Shown here in pieces: positions 57,184 to 64,000 of a stretch of 64,000 bases of DNA. Each line of letters starts with the position of its first letter. Within the stretch, counting starts at the first letter, position 1. The translations under genes and the position numbers were made by a program. This DNA comes from Thiobacillus sp. (GTDB taxonomy: Bacteria; Pseudomonadota; Gammaproteobacteria; Burkholderiales; Thiobacillaceae). The DNA lies in assembly GCF_018780105.1 (NCBI RefSeq), contig NZ_JADMKC010000002.1, forward strand, positions 456,427 through 520,426, read 5' to 3'. The notes beneath the pieces are model-generated. The model made no database searches. It was not told the origin of the DNA and was given only the letters and a program-made list of their open reading frames with translations.

Positions 57184-58932
57184 ATGACGCAGTTCAAATT
57201 TCTTCCTCTTTACGCCGCCCTGCTGCTAGGCACTGCGTGCAGCCAGCCCGGCGTCAAGACGTCGCAGCCGGAAGCCGTGGCGACGCAGCAGGCGGCTGCG
57301 GACGCGGCAGCCGAGGAGGCGGCCAAGGCCAAGGCGGAAGCGGCGTATCCCAAACAGCCGCTGACGCCGGACATCCTGTTCAAGTTTCTGGTCGCCGAAG
57401 TGGCGGGTCAGCGCGGCGCGATGAGCGTGGCACAGCCGGCCTATATGGATCTGGCGCGGCAGACGCGCGATCCGCGTATTGCCCGGCGTGCGGCCGAGGT
57501 GTCGATGTTTGCGCGCAATCAGGCGGGCGCGCTGGAAGCGGCCCAGCTGTGGGTGGCGGCCGAGCCCGACTCGGAGCGCGCGCAGCAAACCGTGGTGGGC
57601 TTGCTGCTCAACGAGGGCAAGCTCGAAGAGGCGGAGCCCATCCTGCGCAGCCTGCTGAAGCAGAACCCGGCCAATGTGTTCATGCAGCTGTCTTCCCTGA
57701 TGGGCAAGATCCGCGATCACCAGGCGGCGTTTGCGATGACGGAACGTCTGGCTGCGGATTACCCGGCCTTGCCCGAAGCGCGTTTTGCCGTGGCGCAGGC
57801 AGCCGCACACGATGGCCGCATGGACGTTGCGGTGGCGGCGCTGAAACAGGCCGATACGCTGCGCCCGGGCTGGGAGCCGGCCGCCTTGATGCGTGCGCAG
57901 ATTCTGGCCAAAACTTCGCCTGCCGATGCGCTTGTCTTCATGCGAGAGTTTCTGGTGACGTATCCGGATGCGCGCGAGGTTCGGCTGGCCTATGCGCGTT
58001 CGCTGGTAAGCGTCAATCAGGTTGCCGAAGCGCGGGTCGAATTCACCCGGCTGGCCAAGGAAATGCCGGCCAATGCCGAAGTGACCCTGGCGGCTGGCCT
58101 GCTGGCGCTGCAGATGGACGATCTTGAGGCGGCGCGCAGTCTGCTGACGGAAACGCTGGAATACGACCCACGCGATGTCGATATGGTGCATTACTACCTG
58201 GGTCAGGTGGCCGAGCGCGCGAAGCAGCCCGACGTGGCAGCCGCGCATTATGCCGAAGTCAAGACCGGCAATTATCTGGTGCCGGCGCGCGCGCGCCAGG
58301 CCGCGTTGCTGGTGCAGGCCGGCAAGCCGAAAGAAGCGCAAGCGCTGCTGGCGTTTACCCATGGCGAAAATGAGGCGCAAAGCGTGCGCCTGCTGCAGGC
58401 CCAGGCCGAGTTGCTGAGCGACGACAAACAATATGCGCAGGCTTTTGCGACGTTGTCGGACGGCATCAAGCGCTATCCGAACGCGGCGGACCTGTATTAC
58501 GACCGTGCCATGGTGTCCGAAAAACTGGGCAAGCTCGATGTGCTGGAAACCGACCTGCGCCGCGTGATCGTGCTGCGCCCGGACAATGCGCAGGCCTACA
58601 ACGCGCTGGGTTATACGCTGGCGGATCGCACCAGCCGCCTGGCCGAAGCGATTACCTTGCTGGACAAGGCGCTGTCGCTGTCGCCAAACGACGCCTATAT
58701 TCTCGACAGCGTCGGTTGGGCGCAGTTTCGCGCGGGCAATCTGGCCAAAGCGCAGGAATACCTGGAGCGCGCCTACGCACTGCGCACCGATCCTGAGATT
58801 GCCGCCCATCTGGGTGAGGTGATGTGGGCGCGCGGGCAGCGCGACGAAGCCGGCAAGCTGTGGCAGACCAGCCTGCAAACCCATCCCCGGAATGAAGTGC
58901 TGCTGGAAACTCTGCACCGGTTGAACCCCTGA
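57184..58932 (+). CDS. TPR-repeat lipoprotein upstream of lolB
   Basis: A 582-residue secreted protein with a lipobox-like LLGTAC (cysteine 19) and, after an Ala/Glu/Lys-rich linker (about 28-55), many tetratricopeptide repeats. TPR blocks such as RDPRIARRAAEVSMF, DNAQAYNALGYTLADRT and SPNDAYILDSVGWAQFRAGN fit proteins commonly linked to lolB in betaproteobacteria. TPR arrays hold protein complexes; the partner here is unknown. The ATG at 57184 is preferred to an earlier in-frame start at 57118. Its stop overlaps lolB (TGATG). Confidence 0.85.
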   Translation: MTQFKFLPLYAALLLGTACSQPGVKTSQPEAVATQQAAADAAAEEAAKAKAEAAYPKQPLTPDILFKFLVAEVAGQRGAMSVAQPAYMDLARQTRDPRIARRAAEVSMFARNQAGALEAAQLWVAAEPDSERAQQTVVGLLLNEGKLEEAEPILRSLLKQNPANVFMQLSSLMGKIRDHQAAFAMTERLAADYPALPEARFAVAQAAAHDGRMDVAVAALKQADTLRPGWEPAALMRAQILAKTSPADALVFMREFLVTYPDAREVRLAYARSLVSVNQVAEARVEFTRLAKEMPANAEVTLAAGLLALQMDDLEAARSLLTETLEYDPRDVDMVHYYLGQVAERAKQPDVAAAHYAEVKTGNYLVPARARQAALLVQAGKPKEAQALLAFTHGENEAQSVRLLQAQAELLSDDKQYAQAFATLSDGIKRYPNAADLYYDRAMVSEKLGKLDVLETDLRRVIVLRPDNAQAYNALGYTLADRTSRLAEAITLLDKALSLSPNDAYILDSVGWAQFRAGNLAKAQEYLERAYALRTDPEIAAHLGEVMWARGQRDEAGKLWQTSLQTHPRNEVLLETLHRLNP

Positions 58933-59492
58933 TGCTGCGCGGATTTGCGCCGCTGTGGCTGGCGCTGGTGCTGGGCGGCTGCGCCACCACGGCCCCGGTC
59001 CCGCCTCTCGCCGTCGATGTTCGCCTGCCGGCCAATTGGGCCCTGCAGGGCCGGATCGGCATTCAAGCCGATGAACAAAGCCTGTCGGGTACGTTTTACT
59101 GGCAACACCGCGGGCAATCAGATGAATTGTTGCTGACCTCGCCGCTCGGGCAGGGTGTCGCCCGGATCGTGGTCAACCCGGACGGTGCGCTGCTTGTCCT
59201 GCCCAACCAGGCAGAGCGCCGCGCGGCGGACGTCGAGACCCTGACACGCGAGGTGCTGGGGTATGCCTTGCCGGTTGCGGGTCTGGTCTGGTGGGTGCAG
59301 GCGCAAGCCGCGCCGGAACGGATAGCGGAAACCCGGCGCGATGCGGCCGGGCGGCTGGTGCACCTCAAACAGGATGGCTGGGTGATCGATTATCAATATG
59401 CCGCCGATATGCCTGCGCGCCCACGCAAGCTGGTGGTCACGCGCGACGGGCTGGAAATCCGCCTGGTTGCGGACAGCTGGAGCACCGAATGA
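58932..59492 (+). CDS. lolB: Outer-membrane lipoprotein receptor LolB
   Basis: LolB accepts lipoproteins from LolA and places them in the outer membrane. The 186-residue protein has a lipobox LGGC (cysteine 17) and the LolB pattern WALQGRIGIQADEQSLSG, then FYWQH and LLLTSPLGQG. It overlaps the TPR gene and ispE, as in many betaproteobacteria. Confidence 0.92.
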   Translation: MLRGFAPLWLALVLGGCATTAPVPPLAVDVRLPANWALQGRIGIQADEQSLSGTFYWQHRGQSDELLLTSPLGQGVARIVVNPDGALLVLPNQAERRAADVETLTREVLGYALPVAGLVWWVQAQAAPERIAETRRDAAGRLVHLKQDGWVIDYQYAADMPARPRKLVVTRDGLEIRLVADSWSTE

Positions 59493-60322
59493 GTCACGCT
59501 TACCCCGCCCCCGCCAAGCTCAATCTGTTTTTGCACGTGGTGGGCCGACGCGACGACGGCTACCACCTGCTGCAAAGCGCATTCCGGCTGATCGACCGCG
59601 CCGATACCGTGCATCTGGCGTTGCGCGACGATGGCCGGGTGGTGCGCGAAGGCGATCTGCCCGGCGTGGCCGAAGACGATGACCTGACGGTACGCGCGGC
59701 GCGCTTGCTGCAGACGCATGCTCCGGAAGGTGCGGGGGTGACCATCCGGCTCGAGAAAATCCTGCCGCTGGGCGGCGGCCTGGGCGGCGGCAGTTCGGAT
59801 GCGGCCACCGTGCTGCTGGCCTTGAATCGTCTGTGGCAGGTTGACCTGCCGCGTGAAAGTCTGCAGGCGCTGGCGCTGCAGCTGGGCGCCGATGTGCCGG
59901 TGTTCGTGTTCGGCCAGACGGCTTTTGCCGAAGGCGTGGGCGAAGTTCTGAGCCCGCTGAACGTGGCGCCGGCCTGGTATGTGGTGTTGATGCCACCGGT
60001 GCAGGTGCCGACCGCTGCAATTTTTGCCGCGCCGGAATTGACGCGCGACACACCTACCCTTAGAATGGCGCGCTTTTCCGCAGGCATGGGTCGAAATGAC
60101 CTGCAGCCAGTGGTTGTCAGTCGCTACCCGGAAGTCGCCCGTTATCTTGAGTGGCTGGCGCAGTTCGGGGCGGCGCAGATGACCGGCTCGGGTGCCTGCG
60201 TGTTTGCATCTTTCGAGTCGGAAGAGGCGGCGTGGGGCGTGCTGCGCCAATTGCCCGAAACGATGCAGGGATTTGTGGCGCAGGGTCTGGACAGGCATCC
60301 GCTGTTTGATTGCTGCGCCTGA
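59489..60322 (+). CDS. ispE: 4-diphosphocytidyl-2-C-methyl-D-erythritol kinase IspE
   Basis: A GHMP kinase in the non-mevalonate isoprenoid pathway that phosphorylates the 2-OH of CDP-methylerythritol. The 277-residue protein has the lysine start PAPAKLNLFLHVVGRRDDGYH, the P-loop PLGGGLGGGSSDAA and the end motif TGSGACVFASF. ATG 59489 overlaps the lolB stop. Confidence 0.96.
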   Translation: MSHAYPAPAKLNLFLHVVGRRDDGYHLLQSAFRLIDRADTVHLALRDDGRVVREGDLPGVAEDDDLTVRAARLLQTHAPEGAGVTIRLEKILPLGGGLGGGSSDAATVLLALNRLWQVDLPRESLQALALQLGADVPVFVFGQTAFAEGVGEVLSPLNVAPAWYVVLMPPVQVPTAAIFAAPELTRDTPTLRMARFSAGMGRNDLQPVVVSRYPEVARYLEWLAQFGAAQMTGSGACVFASFESEEAAWGVLRQLPETMQGFVAQGLDRHPLFDCCA

Positions 60323-60346
60323 GTTGCACTATTAAGTAGTACCCGT

Positions 60347-60421
60347 TGGGGAGTCGCCAAGTGGTAAGGCATCGGATTTTGATTCCGACATTCGTAGGTT
60401 CGATCCCTACCTCCCCAGCCA
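60347..60421 (+). tRNA. tRNA-Gln (anticodon TTG)
   Basis: A 75-base cloverleaf with acceptor TGGGGAG pairing CTCCCCA, anticodon loop TTTTGAT (anticodon TTG) and T-loop TTCGATC, discriminator G and an encoded CCA. It lies 24 bases after ispE and before prs, a conserved position. Confidence 0.96.
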
Positions 60422-60464
60422 AGATTATGTGGGCAGCCGCCCGTGGCGGCGCCTGGAGAGAATG

Positions 60465-60490
60465 AACAGCCGCCAGTGGCGGCTGTTTTT
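60465..60490 (+). terminator. Terminator after tRNA-Gln
   Basis: AACAGCCGCC (60465-60474) and GGCGGCTGTT (60478-60487) form a 10-base stem with a 3-base loop followed by TTT. A similar weaker hairpin (6-base stem) lies just before it at 60436-60450. It ends the ispE-tRNA transcript before prs. Confidence 0.85.
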
Positions 60491-60525
60491 GTTTCGGTAT
60501 TTGAGCCCAATCGCCGGAGGCGTGC

Positions 60526-61476
60526 GTGTCCATAGACAACTTGATGGTGTTTAGTGGGAATGCCAACCCACGCCTGGCCAACGATGTGGTGCGTCATCTC
60601 AACATCCGTCTGGGGCGCGCCACTGTGTCGCGCTTTTCGGATGGCGAAGTCATGGTCGAAATCCTCGAAAACGTCCGCGGCAAGGATGTGTTCGTGTTGC
60701 AGTCGACCTGTCAGCCGACCAATGACACGCTGATGGAGGTGATGGTGATGGTGGATGCGCTCAAGCGCGCGTCAGCCGGTCGCATCACCGCCGCTATCCC
60801 GTACTACGGCTATGCGCGCCAGGATCGCCGCACCCGTTCGGCGCGGGTGGCGATCACCGCCAAGGTGGTGGCCAACATGCTGCAGGTGGCGGGCATCGAC
60901 CGCCTGATGACGATGGATTTGCACTCGGATCAGATCCAGGGTTTCTTCGACGTTCCGGTCGACAACATTTATTCCAGCCCGATCCTGCTGGGCGATATCT
61001 GGAAGCGCAATCATCCGAACCTGATGGTGGTGTCGCCGGATGTGGGCGGCGTGGTGCGGGCGCGGGCGATCGCCAAACGTCTCGAATGCGAGCTGGCGAT
61101 CATCGACAAGCGTCGCCCCAAACCGAACGTCGCCAAGGTGATGAACATCATCGGCGACGTCAAGGACCGTACCTGCATCATCATGGACGACATGGTGGAT
61201 ACCGCCAACACGCTGTGCGAGGCGGCCAATGCGCTGAAGGAACATGGTGCGAAGCAGGTGATGGCGTATTGCACCCACGCCGTGCTGTCGGGAGCTGCAG
61301 CCGAGCGCGTGGCGAATTCCGCGCTGGACGAGCTGGTGATCACCGACACCATTCCGCTACGCGAGGATGCACTGGCGTGCAAGAAAATCCGGCAGTTGTC
61401 GGTGGCTGAATTGCTGGCGGAAACCATCCGCCGCATCAGCAATGAGGATTCTGTCAGCTCGCTCTTTATTGAGTAG
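60526..61476 (+). CDS. prs: Ribose-phosphate pyrophosphokinase Prs
   Basis: Makes PRPP from ribose-5-phosphate and ATP for nucleotide, His, Trp and NAD synthesis. The 316-residue protein has the active-site run [45 protein letters not shown], and the PRPP loop [17 protein letters not shown]. Start is GTG at 60526 with GGAGG upstream. Confidence 0.97.
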   Translation: MSIDNLMVFSGNANPRLANDVVRHLNIRLGRATVSRFSDGEVMVEILENVRGKDVFVLQSTCQPTNDTLMEVMVMVDALKRASAGRITAAIPYYGYARQDRRTRSARVAITAKVVANMLQVAGIDRLMTMDLHSDQIQGFFDVPVDNIYSSPILLGDIWKRNHPNLMVVSPDVGGVVRARAIAKRLECELAIIDKRRPKPNVAKVMNIIGDVKDRTCIIMDDMVDTANTLCEAANALKEHGAKQVMAYCTHAVLSGAAAERVANSALDELVITDTIPLREDALACKKIRQLSVAELLAETIRRISNEDSVSSLFIE

Positions 61477-61547
61477 CGGGCGTCGAATACCCCTGGTCGC
61501 GGGGGTGGGTTGTTATTTACTTGTGTTGTGAAAATTGGAGAAACACT

Positions 61548-62165
61548 ATGGAAATCGAAATTATTGCTGCCAAGCGTGAACTGCAAGGTACGGGTGCGAG
61601 CCGCCGTCTGCGTCACGCGGGCAAGGTTCCCGGCATCGTCTACGGTGGCACCGCTGCCCCGGTTCAGATCGAGCTGGATCACAATGCGCTGTACCACTCG
61701 CTGCGCAAAGAGGCATTCCATGCTTCCGTGCTGACGATGAATATCGACGGCGCCAAGGAATCCGTTCTGCTGCGCGATGCGCAATGGCATCCCTACAAGC
61801 AGCAAGTGCTGCACGTCGACTTCCAGCGTGTCGACAAGACCCACAAAATTCACGTCAAGGTGCCCCTGCATTTCCTCAATGCAGATGTTGCGCCCGGCGT
61901 TAAAACGGGTGGCGGCAAGGTCAGTCATGTGATGACTGAAATCGACGTAAGCTGCCTGCCCGGCAACCTGCCCGAATTCATTGCCGTGGACTTGGGCGGT
62001 CTCGAACTGGGGCATTCCATTCACGTGGCCGATCTCAAATTGCCTGAGGGCGTGGAATTCGTCGCGCATGTCCTGCATGAGAATCCCGCTGTGGCGTCGG
62101 TCACGCTGCCCAAAGGCATGAAATCCGACGAGCCTGCGGCCGGGGCTGCTGCACCCGCAGCCTGA
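61548..62165 (+). CDS. rplY: 50S ribosomal protein bL25 (general stress protein Ctc type)
   Basis: A 205-residue 5S rRNA binding protein with the L25 domain first ([27 protein letters not shown]) and the C-terminal TL5/Ctc domain ([18 protein letters not shown] and [13 protein letters not shown]), ending in an Ala/Pro tail. It lies between prs and pth. GGAG precedes the ATG. Confidence 0.96.
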   Translation: MEIEIIAAKRELQGTGASRRLRHAGKVPGIVYGGTAAPVQIELDHNALYHSLRKEAFHASVLTMNIDGAKESVLLRDAQWHPYKQQVLHVDFQRVDKTHKIHVKVPLHFLNADVAPGVKTGGGKVSHVMTEIDVSCLPGNLPEFIAVDLGGLELGHSIHVADLKLPEGVEFVAHVLHENPAVASVTLPKGMKSDEPAAGAAAPAA

Positions 62166-62201
62166 GCATTGCGGCCGTCTGTCGTTGCGTTCTGAATCGC
62201 C

Positions 62202-62798
62202 ATGACAGTGCCACGCCTGATTGTCGGCCTCGGTAACCCGGGGCGCGACTACGAAGAAACCCGGCATAACGCCGGGTTTTGGTTTTGCGCGCGGCTCGCG
62301 CAAGCGTGGGGGGCATCGCTCGCCATGGAGTCGCGCTTCCATGGCGTCGTCGGCAAAAATGCGCGCAATGTGTGGATGCTGTTGCCGCAAACCTTCATGA
62401 ACCGGTCCGGTCAGGCGGTTGGCGCGCTTGCGCGCTTTCATCGCATCGAGCCGGCCGAGATCCTGGTGGTGCACGATGAGCTGGACGTTCCGCCCGGCCA
62501 GCTGCGCCTCAAGTTTGGCGGCGGCATGGGCGGGCACAATGGCCTCAAGGACATCACCTCGCACTTGGGCACGCAGGACTACTGGCGCTTGCGCATCGGT
62601 ATCGGCCATCCGGGGGACCGCAACGAAGTAGTGAATTACGTCTTGCAGCCACCGCGTCGCGAAGAGCAGGCCGATATCGATGCGGCCATTGAGCGGGCGC
62701 TTGACCTGATGCCCTTGATCGAAAAGGACGACTGGAATGCGGCCATCCAGCGTGCCAACACCAAACCCGCACCCCCAAAACCCCAGGAAAAACCATGA
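62202..62798 (+). CDS. pth: Peptidyl-tRNA hydrolase Pth
   Basis: Recycles peptidyl-tRNA released from ribosomes. The 198-residue protein has [15 protein letters not shown] with the catalytic histidine, [14 protein letters not shown] [12 protein letters not shown], and [11 protein letters not shown] plus GGHNGLKDI. The end overlaps ychF by ATGA. Confidence 0.97.
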   Translation: MTVPRLIVGLGNPGRDYEETRHNAGFWFCARLAQAWGASLAMESRFHGVVGKNARNVWMLLPQTFMNRSGQAVGALARFHRIEPAEILVVHDELDVPPGQLRLKFGGGMGGHNGLKDITSHLGTQDYWRLRIGIGHPGDRNEVVNYVLQPPRREEQADIDAAIERALDLMPLIEKDDWNAAIQRANTKPAPPKPQEKP

Positions 62799-63886
62799 GC
62801 TTGAAATGCGGCATTGTTGGCTTGCCCAACGTCGGAAAATCCACCCTGTTCAATGCGCTGACCCAGGCGGGTATCGCGGCGGAAAACTACCCCTTTTGCA
62901 CCATTGAGCCGAATACCGGCGTGGTCGAGGTGCCCGATCCGCGTCTGAAACAGCTTGCCGAAATCATCAAGCCGCAAAAGACCGTGCCGGCGATCGTGGA
63001 ATTTGTCGATATCGCCGGCCTCGTGGCGGGCGCCTCCAAAGGCGAGGGGCTGGGCAACCAGTTTCTGGCCACCATTCGCGAGACCGACGCGATCTGTCAT
63101 GTAGTGCGCTGCTTCCATGACGAAAATGTGATCCACGTCGCTGGCAAAGTCGATCCGTTGTCGGATATCGAAACCATTGCAACCGAATTGGCGCTGGCCG
63201 ATCTGGCGAGTTGCGAAAAGGCCTTGATTCGGTATGAAAAAGCGGCGCGTGGCGGCGACAAGGAGGCCAAAGTGATCGTCGAGGCCTTGAAACCGGTGCT
63301 GGCGACGCTCAACGAGGGGCATCCTGCGCGCGCAGCCGGACTCGATGCCGAGGGCCTGGAGGCGATCAAGCCCTTGTGCCTGATGACGGTCAAGCCCACG
63401 CTTTATGTGGCCAACGTGAGCGAGGATGGCTTCCACGACAATCCCATGCTGGATGCCTTGAAAGCCTTCGCCGCCAAGGAGGGCGCGCCGGTGGTGCCGG
63501 TCTGCGCCGCGCTGGAGGCCGAGTTGCAGGAATTGTCGGAAGAAGACCGGGTGGAATACCTGAAGGAGTTGGGCTGGGACGAACCGGGGCTGAACCGGCT
63601 GATTCGCGCCGCCTATGATTTGCTTGGGCTGCAGACGTATTTCACCGCCGGCGTGAAGGAAGTCCGCGCCTGGACCATCCACAAGGGCGATACCGCGCCG
63701 CAGGCGGCGGGGGTCATTCACACCGATTTCGAGCGTGGTTTCATCCGTGCCCAGACCATTGCCTTCGAGGACTTCATTGCCTGCAAGGGCGAACAGGGGG
63801 CCAAGGAGGCGGGCAAGATGCGTGCCGAAGGCAAGGAATATGTCGTGAAGGATGGCGATGTCATGAATTTTCTGTTCAATGTCTGA
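62795..63886 (+). CDS. ychF: Redox-regulated ribosome-binding ATPase YchF (OLA1)
   Basis: A 363-residue P-loop protein of the Obg group that hydrolyses ATP and binds ribosomes. G1 is [14 protein letters not shown] (residues 8-21), switch [23 protein letters not shown] holds the leucine in place of the catalytic Gln, and the C-terminal TGS domain (about 280-363) ends [19 protein letters not shown]. Complete. Overlaps pth. Confidence 0.97.
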   Translation: MSLKCGIVGLPNVGKSTLFNALTQAGIAAENYPFCTIEPNTGVVEVPDPRLKQLAEIIKPQKTVPAIVEFVDIAGLVAGASKGEGLGNQFLATIRETDAICHVVRCFHDENVIHVAGKVDPLSDIETIATELALADLASCEKALIRYEKAARGGDKEAKVIVEALKPVLATLNEGHPARAAGLDAEGLEAIKPLCLMTVKPTLYVANVSEDGFHDNPMLDALKAFAAKEGAPVVPVCAALEAELQELSEEDRVEYLKELGWDEPGLNRLIRAAYDLLGLQTYFTAGVKEVRAWTIHKGDTAPQAAGVIHTDFERGFIRAQTIAFEDFIACKGEQGAKEAGKMRAEGKEYVVKDGDVMNFLFNV

Positions 63887-63910
63887 GCAGGAGGTTTTTG
63901 CGGGGAGTGT

Positions 63911-63940
63911 TTGACAGCCGATTCTGAAAGCCCCTATAAT
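63911..63940 (+). promoter_or_regulatory. Consensus sigma-70 promoter for tRNA-Tyr
   Basis: A perfect -35 TTGACA (63911-63916) and a perfect -10 TATAAT (63935-63940) with an 18-base spacer, 16 bases before the tRNA. A GC-rich discriminator (CTCGGGC) follows, typical of stringently controlled stable-RNA promoters. Confidence 0.92.
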
Positions 63941-63955
63941 CTCGGGCTTCGTTTG

Positions 63956-64000
63956 GGTGGGGTTCCCGAGCGGTCAAAGGGATCAGACTGTAAATCTGAC
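63956..64000 (+). tRNA. tRNA-Tyr (anticodon GTA), truncated by the window edge
   Basis: The first 45 bases match tRNA-Tyr: acceptor GGTGGGG, D arm TTCCCGAGCGGTC, and anticodon loop CTGTAAA (GTA). The 3' half is off the window. In betaproteobacteria this tRNA commonly starts a tRNA-Tyr-Gly-Thr-tufB block, expected just beyond the edge. Confidence 0.93.

Overview
The window reads as a GC-rich betaproteobacterial chromosome segment made almost entirely of vertically inherited genes. Three things support this placement: the rpsU-yqeY-dnaG-rpoD block with its tRNA, the lolB-ispE-tRNAGln-prs-rplY-pth-ychF order, and a cox operon carrying the tiny betaproteobacterial 'oxidase small assembly protein' and a DUF2970 protein. 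The pairing of a caa3-type with a cbb3-type oxidase fits a respiratory, microaerobic, Thiobacillus/Nitrosomonadales-like organism; that genus-level guess is inference. I see no phage, transposon, CRISPR array or rRNA, and no gene-free stretch longer than 300 bases.

Layout. 1-4759: plsY (partial) diverges from folB, followed by a TauE-like permease and a three-gene set in which a GCS2-type carboxylate-amine ligase lies between two AstE/AspA-like zinc hydrolases. 4760-6128 (minus): xerD and a methylguanine-DNA methyltransferase. 6236-10919 (minus): the macromolecular-synthesis operon rpsU-yqeY-dnaG-rpoD, ending with a CAU-anticodon tRNA read as tRNA-Ile2. 11083-19980: a BamE-like exported protein, then nine tightly packed genes (ACP, COG4648 membrane protein, AMP-ligase, FabZ-like hot-dog protein, LpxL-like acyltransferase, LolA-like carrier, MMPL exporter, NodB deacetylase, methyltransferase). 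This is the activation/acylation/export half of an aryl-polyene-type lipid pathway without its ketosynthases. 20131-26317: a small acidic secreted peptide, comF, a membrane protein and the biotin operon bioBFHCD.

26564-35736 holds the caa3 oxidase (coxB with fused cytochrome c, coxA, coxC) and its assembly genes (cox11, SURF1, two SCO-type proteins, ctaA, ctaB), plus an Fe-S type Rrf2 regulator. 35855-41920 holds ccoNOQP, then ccoG, ccoH, ccoS and a 35-residue membrane peptide; ccoI is not here. Heme A synthesis, copper delivery and assembly for both terminal oxidases are thus clustered, with a plausible redox/Fe-S sensor between them.

41941-63886 carries rpoH under a perfect CIRCE operator, ftsYEX, a pair of M16 peptidases (one lacking its zinc site), rsmD-coaD-ferredoxin, a dynamin-like GTPase, mutM, a TolC-MacA-ABC efflux set, a TPR lipoprotein, and lolB-ispE-tRNAGln-prs-rplY-pth-ychF. 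The window ends inside tRNA-Tyr, behind a consensus sigma-70 promoter.

The most interesting regions are the ketosynthase-less lipid/export cluster with in-frame tandem repeats in two of its genes, the ligase-plus-two-hydrolases operon, the modified cbb3 assembly genes with their small membrane peptide, and the acidic secreted peptide gene preceded by three phased octamer repeats.
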